A stretch of DNA of 64,000 nt from HK1 sp965204915 (GTDB taxonomy: Bacteria; Pseudomonadota; Gammaproteobacteria; HK1): NCBI GenBank assembly GCA_965204915.1, contig OZ242023.1, positions 3,472,001 through 3,536,000 on the forward strand, in the 5' to 3' direction. Positions 1 through 8,616 of the stretch are shown in pieces (position 1 is the first letter of the stretch; every line of letters starts with the position of its first letter). The translations under genes and the position numbers were made by a program. The notes under the pieces were generated by a model that searched no databases, had not been told where the DNA came from, and saw only the letters and a list, made by a program, of their open reading frames with translations.

Positions 1-1
1 C

Positions 2-154
2 CTGATGCGCGAGGAGCTTCCCGTCCTCGTGCCGGTGTTCTTCGACCTGCTGGCCGCCCACCGGGACTACGTGCAGGGGTATCGCCTGCATCCGCGAGGG
101 GCGACCTTCAGCCTGGAGAAGGTCTCGCTCGGCCCCGGCGCACCGGCACGCTGA
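2..154 (+). CDS. C-terminal end of an ABC-transporter substrate-binding protein (family 5), partial
   Basis: Only the last 50 codons are inside the window; the gene begins upstream. The frame is open from base 2 to a TGA at 152-154. The tail contains HRDYVQGYRLHPR and then a short hydrophilic end, which resembles the C-terminus of dipeptide/nickel-type extracellular solute-binding proteins (SBP_bac_5). The main support is context: two DppB/DppC-type permeases and a double ATPase follow in the same direction after 90 bases. It would bind the substrate in the periplasm and deliver it to the permease pair. With so little sequence the family call rests mostly on the neighbours. Confidence 0.6.
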   Translation: MMREELPVLVPVFFDLLAAHRDYVQGYRLHPRGATFSLEKVSLGPGAPAR

Positions 155-244
155 GCGCGCCGCCGAAGCGGCGCCGCGCCCGAGGCGGGCGGCCCCCACG
201 GCCCTCCGCCTCGGCCGGCGCCACCGGACCGGCGACCGCCGGCG

Positions 245-1195
245 ATGTCACCCCTCTATCTTGCAAGGCGCCTCGTCCACCTGCTGGTGACGGCGCTGGT
301 GGTGTCGGTGCTGGTGTTCGGGATCACGCAGATCCTGCCCGCCAACGCCGCCACCATGCTGCTCGGGGAGTTCGCGACTCCGGAGAGCCTCGCGGCCCTC
401 GAAGCGAAGCTCGGGCTCGACCGGCCGGCCTGGGTCCAGTACCTCGACTGGATGGGCGGGGTCCTCGGCGGAGACCTCGGCACCTCGCTGCGCACCGATC
501 TGCCGGTCGCGCCGACGGTGTTCGAGGCACTGGGCCGGTCCCTGGTGCTGGCCGCGCTGGCCTTGGCCGGGGTGGTGATCATCGCGATCCCCCTCGGGGT
601 CCTGGCCGCGACCAGGCGCGGCGGCTTCACCGACCTCGGGGTGAGCCTCGGCTCCTACGCCGGGATCTCCCTGCCCGAATTCGTGCTGGCCACCATGCTG
701 CTGGTCTGGCTGACCCGGCCCGGGATCGGCCTGTTCCCGGCCAGCGGCTACGTGCCCATCACCGAGGATCCGTTGCGCGCCCTGTGGCATCTGGCGCTCC
801 CGGCCATCACCCTGGCCATCGTCCTGACCGCGCACGTGATGCGGATGGTGCGCTCGGAGATGGTGGACACCCTGCACGCGGATTTCGTGCTCGCCGCCCG
901 CCTGCGCGGGCTGTCCCGGGGCACCGTGCTGATGCGCCACGCGCTCCGGAACTCCCTGCTGCCGACCATCACGGTGCTGGCCCTGGACGTGGGCTACCTC
1001 ATCGGGGGCATCATCGTGGTCGAGGAGATCTTCGCGTTCCCCGGGGTAGGGCGGCTGCTGATCGTCGCCGTGCAGGAGCGCGACCTGCCGATGATCCAGG
1101 CCGGCGCCCTGGTGATGGCGTTCACCTACACCCTGGCCAATCTGGCGGCGGATCTGGCCTACGTCTGTCTCGACCGGCGGATCCAGTATGGGTAA
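245..1195 (+). CDS. ABC transporter permease, DppB/OppB type
   Basis: A 316-residue inner-membrane permease of a peptide/opine/nickel-type importer. An N-terminal transmembrane segment (about residues 10-32) precedes a periplasmic stretch containing the typical LGLDRPAWVQYLDW, then several hydrophobic helices. The cytoplasmic EAA loop that contacts the ATPase is visible around residues 215-240 (AARLRGLSRGTVLMRHALRN), and the family signature EEIFAFPGVGRLL follows near residue 260. Length is normal for DppB. Its stop overlaps the start of the next permease by 8 bases, so the two are probably translationally coupled. The substrate cannot be read from sequence; the neighbouring hydrolases suggest peptides or N-substituted amino acids. 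Confidence 0.9.
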   Translation: MSPLYLARRLVHLLVTALVVSVLVFGITQILPANAATMLLGEFATPESLAALEAKLGLDRPAWVQYLDWMGGVLGGDLGTSLRTDLPVAPTVFEALGRSLVLAALALAGVVIIAIPLGVLAATRRGGFTDLGVSLGSYAGISLPEFVLATMLLVWLTRPGIGLFPASGYVPITEDPLRALWHLALPAITLAIVLTAHVMRMVRSEMVDTLHADFVLAARLRGLSRGTVLMRHALRNSLLPTITVLALDVGYLIGGIIVVEEIFAFPGVGRLLIVAVQERDLPMIQAGALVMAFTYTLANLAADLAYVCLDRRIQYG

Positions 1196-2024
1196 CGTGG
1201 TCCGGCGGCTCGTGTCCCAGCCCCAGGGCGCGGTCGGGAGCGTGCTGCTGGCGGTGCTCGCCGCCGCCGTCGCCTTCGGCCCGGTGCTGGCGCCCTACGA
1301 TCCCGAGAGCTTCCACCCGTCCAGCCGGCTCATCGGCCCGAACGAGGCGTTCTGGCTCGGCACGGACCACTTCGGCCGCGACATCTTCAGCCGGCTCCTC
1401 TGGGGCGCGCGGACCACGGTGCTGCTCAGCCTGCTGGCCACCGCCATCGGCGCTCTGGCGGGCAGCGCGCTCGGGATCCTTTCCGGCTACGCCGGGGGCT
1501 GGGCCGACGAGCTCCTGATGCGGTTCGTGGACGCGATGATGGCCATCCCGAGCCTGCTGTTCGCACTGCTCATCGTCACCGTGCTCGGGCCGAGCGGCGT
1601 CAACGCGGTGATCGCCATCGGCATCGCATTCGCCCCGGGCATCGCCCGGGTGGCGCGCAGTGTGACCCTCTCGGTACGCACCAGCGACTACGTGGCCGCG
1701 GCCGTCGCCCGCGGCGAATCGGCCGGCTGGATCATGGCGCGGGAGGTGCTTCCCAACGTGCTCGCCCCGGTCATCGTCGAGGCGACGATCCGGGTGGCCT
1801 TCGCGATCATGCTGCTCGCGACCCTGAGCTTCCTGGGCCTCGGCTCCCAGCCGCCGGCGCCGGAATGGGGGCTGATGATCTCCGACGCCCGCGGGTTCAT
1901 GTTCCGTAGCGCCTGGACGATCTTCTGGCCGGGACTCGCCATCGCCATGGTCGCGGTCACCTTCAACCTGCTCGGGGACGCCCTGCGCGACGCCCTGAAC
2001 CCCCGGGCCGCGAGAGCGGGATGA
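1188..2024 (+). CDS. ABC transporter permease, DppC/OppC type
   Basis: A 278-residue permease that pairs with the preceding DppB-type subunit. The N-terminal region carries the DppC signature GTDHFGRDIFSRLLWGART around residues 57-75, followed by about five hydrophobic helices. The EAA loop lies near residues 168-185 (VARGESAGWIMAREVLPN), and SFLGLGSQPPAPEWG near residue 215 is typical of the family. The start overlaps the upstream stop by 8 bases. The TGA at 2022-2024 overlaps an ATG at 2021 that belongs to a decayed duplicate of the next gene's start, which suggests that the original junction was a 4-base ATGA overlap. Confidence 0.92.
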   Translation: MGNVVRRLVSQPQGAVGSVLLAVLAAAVAFGPVLAPYDPESFHPSSRLIGPNEAFWLGTDHFGRDIFSRLLWGARTTVLLSLLATAIGALAGSALGILSGYAGGWADELLMRFVDAMMAIPSLLFALLIVTVLGPSGVNAVIAIGIAFAPGIARVARSVTLSVRTSDYVAAAVARGESAGWIMAREVLPNVLAPVIVEATIRVAFAIMLLATLSFLGLGSQPPAPEWGLMISDARGFMFRSAWTIFWPGLAIAMVAVTFNLLGDALRDALNPRAARAG

Positions 2025-2262
2025 GCGCGAGATCCTTGCGACAAGGGACTACGGTGTGGCCTGTGCCACCGGCCGGGGGCCGCTCCGGGCGCCGGAAGGC
2101 GTGAGCTCCGGTACGGCGCCGGCGCAGACACCCCGACCCCGGACCGCGAGAGTGGGATGAACGGCGAGATCCTTGCGACAAGGGACTACGGTGTGGCCTA
2201 TGCCACCGGCCGGGGGCCGCTCCAGGTGCTGGAAGGCGTGAGCCTCGGCATCGGGCCCGGCG
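2001..2262 (+). repeat. Imperfect tandem duplication of the 5' end of the ABC ATPase gene
   Basis: Bases 2001-2124 and 2137-2262 are imperfect direct copies. Each begins in a CCCCGG(G/A)CCGCGAGAG block and runs through the ATG and the first roughly 33 codons of the ATPase gene. The downstream copy is in frame with the ATPase; the upstream copy has lost a base just after its ATG (2021) and is out of frame. The 3' end of the permease gene is included at the left edge. The upstream copy looks like a dead former start. Confidence 0.85.
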
Positions 2263-4319
2263 AAGTGCTCGGCCTGGTGGGCGAGTCCGGCTCGGGCAAG
2301 AGCACCCTCGCCTACGCGGTGATGCGCACCCTGCGCGCGCCGGTCGCGGCGGAGTCCGGGGACATCCTGCTCGGCGGGGTCGCGCTTCGCGGCCTCGACG
2401 AGAACCGCCTGTCCGCGATCCGCGGCAACCGGGTCGCGATGGTGTTCCAGCACCCCGGGGCGTCCCTCAACCCCACCCTCACCCTCGGCGAGCACTTCCG
2501 CCAGGTTCTCGTTCGCCACCGGACCATCGCCCCGGCCGACGTGGCGGGCGAGACCGAACGCCTGCTCGCGATGGTGGGCCTGCCCGATCCATCGCTGACG
2601 GCCCGGAAGTATCCGCACGAGGTGTCGGGCGGCGAGAACCAGCGCGCGGTCATCGCGCTCGCCTTCGCCTGCGAGCCGGAGCTCATCCTGTTCGACGAGC
2701 CGACCTCGGCGCTGGACGCGACCACCGCGGCCAACGTCCTGGATCTGTTCCGCGACCTCCAGCGCAAGACCGGGGTCGCGGCACTGTTCATCTCCCACGA
2801 CCTCGGCGTGGTGGGCGAGATCGCCCACCGGGTCGCCGTAATCTACGCCGGGCGCATCGTGGAGGTCGCACCGGTCGCCGATCTCTTTTCCGAGCCGCGC
2901 CATCCCTATACGCGCGCCCTGCTCGAAAGCCTGCCCCGGCCTTCCCTGGCCGGCCGGGGGCTCCGCGCGATCCCCGGCGCCCTGCCGGACCGCACCCGGC
3001 CGATCGCGGGATGCCACTTCGCCGATCGGTGCGCCCTGGCCGGCGAAGCGTGCCGGAAGGGGACGGTTCCATTGGAGGGCCGCGACGGGCGTCTGGTCGC
3101 CTGCCTGCGCCAAGGCGAGCCCGCGGCGGGTGACCCGGCGGCAACCGCGTCCTTGGCCGTGGCGACCGGCAGGGCCGTCCCTGCACGGCCGGCGCGTTTG
3201 TCCGTGAGTGCGCTGACCGTGCGCATCGAGCGATTCGACCTGCTGGCCCGGCTGCTCGGCCGCCCCCCCGAAGCGGTCCATGCCGTCAACCGCATCGATC
3301 TGGTCCTGCACGCCGGGGAGGTCCTCGGGCTGGTCGGGGAATCCGGGTGCGGCAAGTCGTCGCTTGCCCGGGCGTTGACCGGGCTGCGCGATTTCGAAGG
3401 AGAGATCCGGGTCGGCGAGAGGACCGCACGTTCGCCGGCGGACATGGACCGGGGGTATCGACGCCGGGTGCAGGTGGTGTTCCAGAATCCCGACCACTCG
3501 CTCAACCCCCGGCACACCATCGGAACGATCCTCGCTCGGCCGTTGCGGCTCTACCGGGGCGTCCCGGGCTCGGCACTGCGGGACCGCGTCGCCGACCTTC
3601 TCGCGCGCGTGCAGCTCCCCGCGCATTTCTCGGAACGCTATCCCCACGAGCTCTCCGGAGGCGAGAAGCAGCGCGTGGCCATCGCCCGCGCGCTGGGTGC
3701 GGAGCCCGACGTCATCGTCTGCGACGAGATCACCAGCGGCCTCGATGCATCGGTGCAGGCCGCGGTGGTGAACCTGCTGCGGGACATCCGGGCCGCCACC
3801 GGCGTCTCGCTGCTGTTCATCACCCACGATCTCAACCTGCTGCGTTACGTCGCGGATCGGGTGGCGGTGATGTACCTGGGGCGCATCGTGGAGGTGCGCG
3901 ACGCCGCCGGCCTCGCCGAGCCGCCCTACCACCCGTACACCGAAGCGCTGCTCAGCTCCGCGCCCGCGCTGGAAGCCGGAATCGAGGTGCGCCGGGTGCG
4001 GCTCTCGGGCGCCGTTCCCAGCCGGATCGGGCGGCTCGAAGGTTGTCCTTTCGAATCGCGCTGCCCGCGCCGCGTGGGGGCGATCTGCCGGCAAGCGCCG
4101 CCCCCCGAGACCCGCCTCGGCGACCGCCACCTCGTCGCGTGCCATCTGGACGCCGCCGCCCTCGGGCGCGTGCCGCCCATCTGGCAGGTGAAGGGCGGGG
4201 CTTCCTCCCCCTTCCCATGGGCAGGGGAAGCGCAGGGGCAGGGCAGGGCTTCCGTTTCCCATCCTCGTGACGGAGGATCGGCGGAAGCGGGAAAAGACGG
4301 AGGAGAAGGATCGACATGA
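2157..4319 (+). CDS. Fused double ATP-binding protein of the peptide-type ABC importer (DppD-DppF fusion)
   Basis: 720 residues holding two complete nucleotide-binding domains. Domain 1 has Walker A GESGSGKST near residue 42, signature SGGENQRAV near 160 and Walker B LILFDEPTSALD near 180. Domain 2 has GESGCGKSS near residue 394, LSGGEKQRVAIARAL near 500 and VIVCDEITSGLD near 523. Each domain ends in an oligopeptide-type C-terminal extension with paired cysteines (CHFADRCALAGEAC; CPFESRCPRRVGAIC). It energises the two upstream permeases. The last roughly 40 residues (after CHLDAAALGRVPPIWQ) are Gly/Ser-rich, read through a small inverted repeat (about 4199-4232) and have no family counterpart. 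The TGA overlaps the ATG of the next gene by 4 bases. Confidence 0.93.
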   Translation: MNGEILATRDYGVAYATGRGPLQVLEGVSLGIGPGEVLGLVGESGSGKSTLAYAVMRTLRAPVAAESGDILLGGVALRGLDENRLSAIRGNRVAMVFQHPGASLNPTLTLGEHFRQVLVRHRTIAPADVAGETERLLAMVGLPDPSLTARKYPHEVSGGENQRAVIALAFACEPELILFDEPTSALDATTAANVLDLFRDLQRKTGVAALFISHDLGVVGEIAHRVAVIYAGRIVEVAPVADLFSEPRHPYTRALLESLPRPSLAGRGLRAIPGALPDRTRPIAGCHFADRCALAGEACRKGTVPLEGRDGRLVACLRQGEPAAGDPAATASLAVATGRAVPARPARLSVSALTVRIERFDLLARLLGRPPEAVHAVNRIDLVLHAGEVLGLVGESGCGKSSLARALTGLRDFEGEIRVGERTARSPADMDRGYRRRVQVVFQNPDHSLNPRHTIGTILARPLRLYRGVPGSALRDRVADLLARVQLPAHFSERYPHELSGGEKQRVAIARALGAEPDVIVCDEITSGLDASVQAAVVNLLRDIRAATGVSLLFITHDLNLLRYVADRVAVMYLGRIVEVRDAAGLAEPPYHPYTEALLSSAPALEAGIEVRRVRLSGAVPSRIGRLEGCPFESRCPRRVGAICRQAPPPETRLGDRHLVACHLDAAALGRVPPIWQVKGGASSPFPWAGEAQGQGRASVSHPRDGGSAEAGKDGGEGST

Positions 4320-5551
4320 GCCTGGAACGAATGCTCCTGAAGCGCGTGGACGAGCAGGCGTGCATCGACTTTCTCGCGGAGATGGTCCGCCACAAGAGCT
4401 ACAGCGAGACCGAGGGCGAGCGCGAGCTCGCGCTGTTCATGCAGCGGGCGATGCGCGAGATCGGCCTGGAGGCGGAGCTCCAGCCGGTGGCCGGAAAGCG
4501 GGTCAACGCCGTCGGACGGCTCGCCGGGAGCGGCGGCGGCAAGAGCCTGCTGTTCAACGGGCATCTGGACACCAACCCGGCCACCGGAGGCTGGACCGTC
4601 GATCCCTGGGGCGCGGTGGTGGACGACGGCTGCATCCACGGGATCGGCGTCTCCAACATGAAGGCCGGAGACGCGGCCTTCTTCTGCGCGGTGCGCACCC
4701 TGGCCGGCTCCGGCCTCCGGCCCGCGGGAGACGTGTTCCTCACCTACGTGGTGGGCGAGCTCCAGGGCGGCATCGGCACGGTGCGCGCGATCGAGCAGGG
4801 CGCGCGCGCCGACTACTTCGTGAACGGCGAGCCCACCGATCTCGCGGCGCTGACCCTGCACGCGGGCGCGTTCAACTTCGTGATCGAGCTCGAAGGAACC
4901 ACCCGCCACGTCTCCAAGCGCGAGGAGGCGGTGGATGCGGTGGCGGCGGCCGCGGCACTGGTGCCGCGCCTGAACGCCATGACCTTTTCCAATGCGGCGA
5001 ACGACGTCCATCGCTCGGTCAACCGGGCCAACGTCGGCACCATCCGGGGCGCGCTCTCGCGGGAGTTCCACGACTGGCGCCCGCCGCAGGTCGCGGACTT
5101 CGCGCGCCTGACCGGCACCGTCCGCTATGCGCCTTCCCAGGACCAGGAGGGGGTGCTCGCCGACCTCCGCGCCCAGCTCGATGCCCTGGAGTCCGAATTC
5201 CCCGGCCTGAAGGCGACGGTGCGGGCGGAGCATACGGAGACCGGGCGCCCGGCCATGCGCCCGTTCGAGGTGGGCCACGACTCCCGCATCGTGACCGCCA
5301 CCACCGCCGCCTACCGGCGGTTGCGGGGCGAGGATCAGCCGATCGGCGCGCTCCCGCCGCCATGCTTCTACGGCACCGACGCCGCCCATCTCCAGCACCT
5401 GGCGGGGATGGAAGGTATCGTCTGCGGCCCCGGGGGCAGGTACAACACCATGCCCGACGAGCGGGTGGAGCTGCGCGACTACCTCGACGCGGTGCGGCTC
5501 TACCTCATGCTCGTCATCGACGTCTGCGGTCCGGTGGGGCCGGCGCCGTGA
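4316..5551 (+). CDS. Divergent M20-family metallohydrolase (ArgE/DapE/carboxypeptidase fold)
   Basis: 411 residues with the M20 layout: metal-ligand motif NGHLDTN near residue 81, a long DPWGAVVDDG stretch, SNMKAG near 113, the catalytic-glutamate region VGELQGG near 145, GEPT near 171, a dimerisation lid domain and GPGGRYNTMPDE near 375. In canonical members the SNMKAG site is DMK (bridging aspartate), the ELQ site is EE and the last motif carries a histidine ligand; here these read Asn, Leu and Asn. The fold is recognisable but metal binding is probably altered. It starts by ATGA overlap with the ATPase gene and likely processes the imported substrate. A substrate-specific family using a different metal set is possible. 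Confidence 0.8.
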   Translation: MSLERMLLKRVDEQACIDFLAEMVRHKSYSETEGERELALFMQRAMREIGLEAELQPVAGKRVNAVGRLAGSGGGKSLLFNGHLDTNPATGGWTVDPWGAVVDDGCIHGIGVSNMKAGDAAFFCAVRTLAGSGLRPAGDVFLTYVVGELQGGIGTVRAIEQGARADYFVNGEPTDLAALTLHAGAFNFVIELEGTTRHVSKREEAVDAVAAAAALVPRLNAMTFSNAANDVHRSVNRANVGTIRGALSREFHDWRPPQVADFARLTGTVRYAPSQDQEGVLADLRAQLDALESEFPGLKATVRAEHTETGRPAMRPFEVGHDSRIVTATTAAYRRLRGEDQPIGALPPPCFYGTDAAHLQHLAGMEGIVCGPGGRYNTMPDERVELRDYLDAVRLYLMLVIDVCGPVGPAP

Positions 5552-5714
5552 AGCGCCCCGGGCCTTTCGGGCAACGGGCCGCGCCGTCCGTGAAGGTCCC
5601 CGGATCTTTCGGACCCTGGGCGGGGGACGGCGTTCCCGAAGCTCCCCGAACCTTTCGATCGATGGACGAGACGCCCGTGAAGCTTCCCGGGCCTTTCCGA
5701 CAACGGAGGATGCC
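5548..5714 (+). repeat. Degenerate tandem copies of the start of the M24 gene
   Basis: Four imperfect copies of the first roughly 30 bases of the following gene begin at about 5548, 5590, 5636 and 5677, spaced 38-46 bases, before the true start at 5715. Three keep a GTGAAG start-like hexamer followed by CCC(G/A)G and TTTC. The first GTG overlaps the TGA of the M20 gene, so the ancestral junction was probably a GTGA overlap. The spaces differ in length, and most copies are not in frame with the real start. Confidence 0.8.
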
Positions 5715-6875
5715 GTGACGATCCCCGAACCCTTCGAACAGCGGGTCGCGCGCCTGCGCACGTTGCTGGCAGAGCTCGACGCCGATCTGTTCCTGGCCGA
5801 CCACGGCGAGCTCATGGCCTGGATCACCGGCTACACCGTCTCCGAGACCATGTACCGGGCGGTGCTCGTCGGGCGGGAGGAAGCGTTGTGGATGGTGCTG
5901 AGGGAGCTCGACGCGCCCCAGGTGGGCCGGCAGGGCTGGCTCGCGGACGTGGCAGGCTTCAACGACTGGGACGACCCTTTTGCAGCCGTGGCGGCCTCCA
6001 TTCGCGACCGGGGCTTCGCATCGGCCCGCGTCGCGGTGGACAGCGCTTCGTACTCGTTCACGGTGCACGCGGAGTCCCGGCTCCGGGCGGAGCTGCCGGG
6101 CATCACCTTCATCCATCGGCCCGGGGTGAGCGACCGCTTGCGCGCGGTCAAGGACGGCTCCGAAATTGCCTTGCTGCGCCGGGCGGCGCACATCGCCGAC
6201 CGCTCCATGGAACGTCTTTGCGCCGGTGTCGGCCCCGGAGTGACCGTGCGCCGGGCCGGGGCGCTGGCGGCATCGAGCTATCTCGAGTACGGCGCCGACG
6301 ACGGCCAGGTGGGGAGGATCTGCCTGGGCGCCGGAGCCACCGGCTTCCTCCACGCCGAGCTCGACGATCACCCGCTGGAGACCGGCGAGGTCCTGCACGC
6401 CGAGCTCGTGCCCCGGGTGAACCGCTACAGCGCCCGCATCATGCGTCCCATCGCCATCGCCGAGGTCCCGCCCGATCCCGAGGCCCTGACCGAAAGGCTC
6501 GTGTTCCACCAGGACCGCCAGATCGCGGCGATGACCGCCGGCGCGAAGGCGTCCGACGCGGACGCGGTGCTGCGCGAGGGGCTGCTGGGCGAAGGGATAC
6601 GGGAGCGCTACGAGAACGTGACCGGCTACATGCTGGGGATCTACGGGCGCACGCCTCGCGCGAGCGACTTCTCCCACGTCCTGCTGCCCACCAGCGACTG
6701 GCCGCTGGAGGCCGGCATGGTGTTTCACGTGTACGCCTCCGCGGAAGGAATCGGGATCAGCGAAACGGTGCTGGTCACGGACGACGGCGGCGAACGCCTC
6801 ACCCGCACCCCGAGGCGCATGCTGGTCGGCCGGGGTCCGGACAGCGCGGGCGGCGTCCCGCGGGGCGCAGCGTGA
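5715..6875 (+). CDS. M24-family (creatinase/aminopeptidase P-like) hydrolase, metal ligands altered
   Basis: 386 residues from a GTG start after the stuttered region, with GGAGG about 7 bases upstream. An N-terminal creatinase-type domain (residues 1-140) is followed by a pita-bread domain starting at IALLRRAAHIADRSM. The family position DxG...DxTRT reads HAELVPRVNRYSARIMRP, so the two metal-binding aspartates are absent. A late histidine/glutamate region (FSHVLLP, GMVFHVYAS, GIGISETVLVT) is partly kept. Creatinase itself works without metal, so a creatinase-like C-N hydrolase is more likely than a true aminopeptidase P. It sits in the transporter operon next to another altered peptidase and probably acts on the same imported compound. 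Confidence 0.78.
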   Translation: MTIPEPFEQRVARLRTLLAELDADLFLADHGELMAWITGYTVSETMYRAVLVGREEALWMVLRELDAPQVGRQGWLADVAGFNDWDDPFAAVAASIRDRGFASARVAVDSASYSFTVHAESRLRAELPGITFIHRPGVSDRLRAVKDGSEIALLRRAAHIADRSMERLCAGVGPGVTVRRAGALAASSYLEYGADDGQVGRICLGAGATGFLHAELDDHPLETGEVLHAELVPRVNRYSARIMRPIAIAEVPPDPEALTERLVFHQDRQIAAMTAGAKASDADAVLREGLLGEGIRERYENVTGYMLGIYGRTPRASDFSHVLLPTSDWPLEAGMVFHVYASAEGIGISETVLVTDDGGERLTRTPRRMLVGRGPDSAGGVPRGAA

Positions 6876-7036
6876 CCGGGTACGGCTCCGATATTTCTGC
6901 CCGGCGGCATAGCTGGTAACCTCGATTCCACGTTTCCCGGCTTCCGCCCCGCCGCAAGGGACCGGCCGGCACGCCCGGGTCCGGCCGGATTGCGGAACAC
7001 CGGATCCGCCTGACCTCGCACCCTCGGGAGACTCCG

Positions 7037-8179
7037 ATGCCCGCACCCGCGCCGACCCGGCCCTTGCCCTCCATCGTCGACGTACCCGTGGACCCACGGC
7101 TGCGAACGCAATACCGGCTGCATGGGCGCAGACCGCCGCCCCCTGCCTCGGCATCCGCGAGCGCCGCCGGCCGCCGCTACCGCCCCAAGCCTCTGGTCTC
7201 CTCCTCCGTGTCGAGCGGGAGCGGCCTGTCCCGGGGCCGCCGGGGAGGCGGGCGGAAGGAGATCTTCTGCGCATTCGGGATCGACGTGGATGCGGTGGCC
7301 GGGTGGCTCGGCTCCTACGGGGGCGAGGACTCTCCCTGCGACGTCTCGCGCGGCCTGTTCTCCGGCGAGGTGGGGGTGCCGCGGCTGGTGGAGCTGTTCC
7401 GGCGCTTTGGCATCCGCACCACCTGGTTCATCCCCGGCCACTCCGCCGAGACCTTCCCCGACCAGTGCCGCATGGTGGCCGACGCCGGCCACGAGATCGG
7501 GGTGCACGGCTACTCGCACGAGAACCCCATCGCGATGACCCGCGAGCAGGAGACCGCGGTGCTCGACAAGTGCATCGATCTCATCGAGAAGCTGGGCGGA
7601 CGCCGGCCGACCGGCTACGTCGCCCCGTGGTGGGAGTTCAGCCCCGTCACCAACGAGCTGCTGCTGGAGCGGGGCATCAAGTACGACCACAGCCTGATGA
7701 ACAACGACTTCCATCCCTTCTACGTCCGGGTGGGCGATTCCTGGACGAAGATCGACTACGGCAAGGACGCCCGCGAGTGGATGAAGCCGCTGGTGCGGGG
7801 ACGGGAGACGGAGCTCATCGACATCCCGGGCAACTGGTACCTCGACGACCTGCCGCCGATGATGTTCATCAAGGCGGCACCCAACAGCTTCGGCTTCGTC
7901 AAGCCCCGCGACGTCGAGGAGCTGTGGCGCGACCAGTTCGACTGGGTCTACCGCGAGTACGACTACGCGGTGTTCACCTTCACCATCCATCCCGACGTCT
8001 CCGGCCGGCCGCAGGTGCTGCTGATGCTGGAGCGCATCTACGAGTACGTCTCCTCCCACGCCGGGGTGCGGTTCTGCACCTTCGACGAGATCGCCGACGA
8101 CTTCCGGCGGCGGTGTCCGCCCGGCTCGTCCATCGGACCCGACGGGCGCGTCGTGGCGTCCTCCGGGACGGCGCGGTAG
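7037..8179 (+). CDS. Polysaccharide deacetylase (NodB-homology) family protein
   Basis: 380 residues by the first ATG. The NodB-type domain begins near residue 75 with EIFCAFGIDVDAVAGW (metal-binding Asp), followed by HGYSHENP near residue 155 (His-x3-His pair) and YVAPWWEFSP near 195; a late His occurs in FTIHPDVSG. The first roughly 70 residues are Pro/Ser/Arg-rich with no family match, so the start may be internal, for example the GTG at 7208. Relatives of this type (with SYGGEDSP after the first motif) are often deacetylases or amidohydrolases acting on small N-acyl compounds rather than sugar polymers. It lies 161 bases after the M24 gene and may complete the uptake-and-hydrolysis cluster. 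Confidence 0.82.
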   Translation: MPAPAPTRPLPSIVDVPVDPRLRTQYRLHGRRPPPPASASASAAGRRYRPKPLVSSSVSSGSGLSRGRRGGGRKEIFCAFGIDVDAVAGWLGSYGGEDSPCDVSRGLFSGEVGVPRLVELFRRFGIRTTWFIPGHSAETFPDQCRMVADAGHEIGVHGYSHENPIAMTREQETAVLDKCIDLIEKLGGRRPTGYVAPWWEFSPVTNELLLERGIKYDHSLMNNDFHPFYVRVGDSWTKIDYGKDAREWMKPLVRGRETELIDIPGNWYLDDLPPMMFIKAAPNSFGFVKPRDVEELWRDQFDWVYREYDYAVFTFTIHPDVSGRPQVLLMLERIYEYVSSHAGVRFCTFDEIADDFRRRCPPGSSIGPDGRVVASSGTAR

Positions 8180-8223
8180 GCGCTGGCGGGCGCGGGCCGG
8201 CGGGAGCGCCCGGAGGTGGGCCG

Positions 8224-8616
8224 ATGTGCAGCCTGTGCGGCATTCTCGGGGGGCGCGGGCACTGGACCGAGAGCGCGTCGAGCCCCGAAGTCTTCGCCGG
8301 CCGCGCCGAAGCACACACGCCGGGACGCGAGCGCCAGCACCGCACCCGCATCCTGAACGTCGTCCTCCGCCACTACGGGTTGTCCCTCTCGGACTGGACG
8401 GCCGGCCGGTCGGTGCTGAGGAGCGCCACCGGACGCAGCGCGCTGGTGGAGAACGTCGGTGAATTGTGGCCGGCGGCGGAACGGCTGGCCGGACGCCCCC
8501 TCGATCCCCTCGATCCGGCGCTGCTGGCGGCCCTCGCACCGCCCGGCTCCGCCAGGTTGGGATCTCAAGTTTCGGAAATCGCTGACCGAAATGGATTCCC
8601 GCTTTCGCGGGAATGA
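8224..8616 (+). CDS. Small uncharacterised protein upstream of a CobW-type GTPase
   Basis: 130 residues; ATG preceded by GGAGGTGGG. It starts MCSLCGILGGRGHWTE, with a CxxC pair, and has conserved-looking VLRHYGLSLSDWT and GRPLDPLDPALLAAL segments. I know of similar short proteins next to cobW-family genes, with no assigned function. The last residues (VSEIADRNGFPLSRE) and the stop codon are supplied by the inverted-repeat element that starts at 8564, so the native C-terminus was probably lost when the element inserted. A role with the following GTPase in metal handling is inferred from position only. Confidence 0.7.
   Translation: MCSLCGILGGRGHWTESASSPEVFAGRAEAHTPGRERQHRTRILNVVLRHYGLSLSDWTAGRSVLRSATGRSALVENVGELWPAAERLAGRPLDPLDPALLAALAPPGSARLGSQVSEIADRNGFPLSRE

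Noticed and set aside
2049..4262. Minus-strand open frame of 737 codons opposite the ABC ATPase
   Set aside because: The plus-strand frame has two complete sets of ABC motifs; the antisense product mirrors its codons and shows nothing recognisable.
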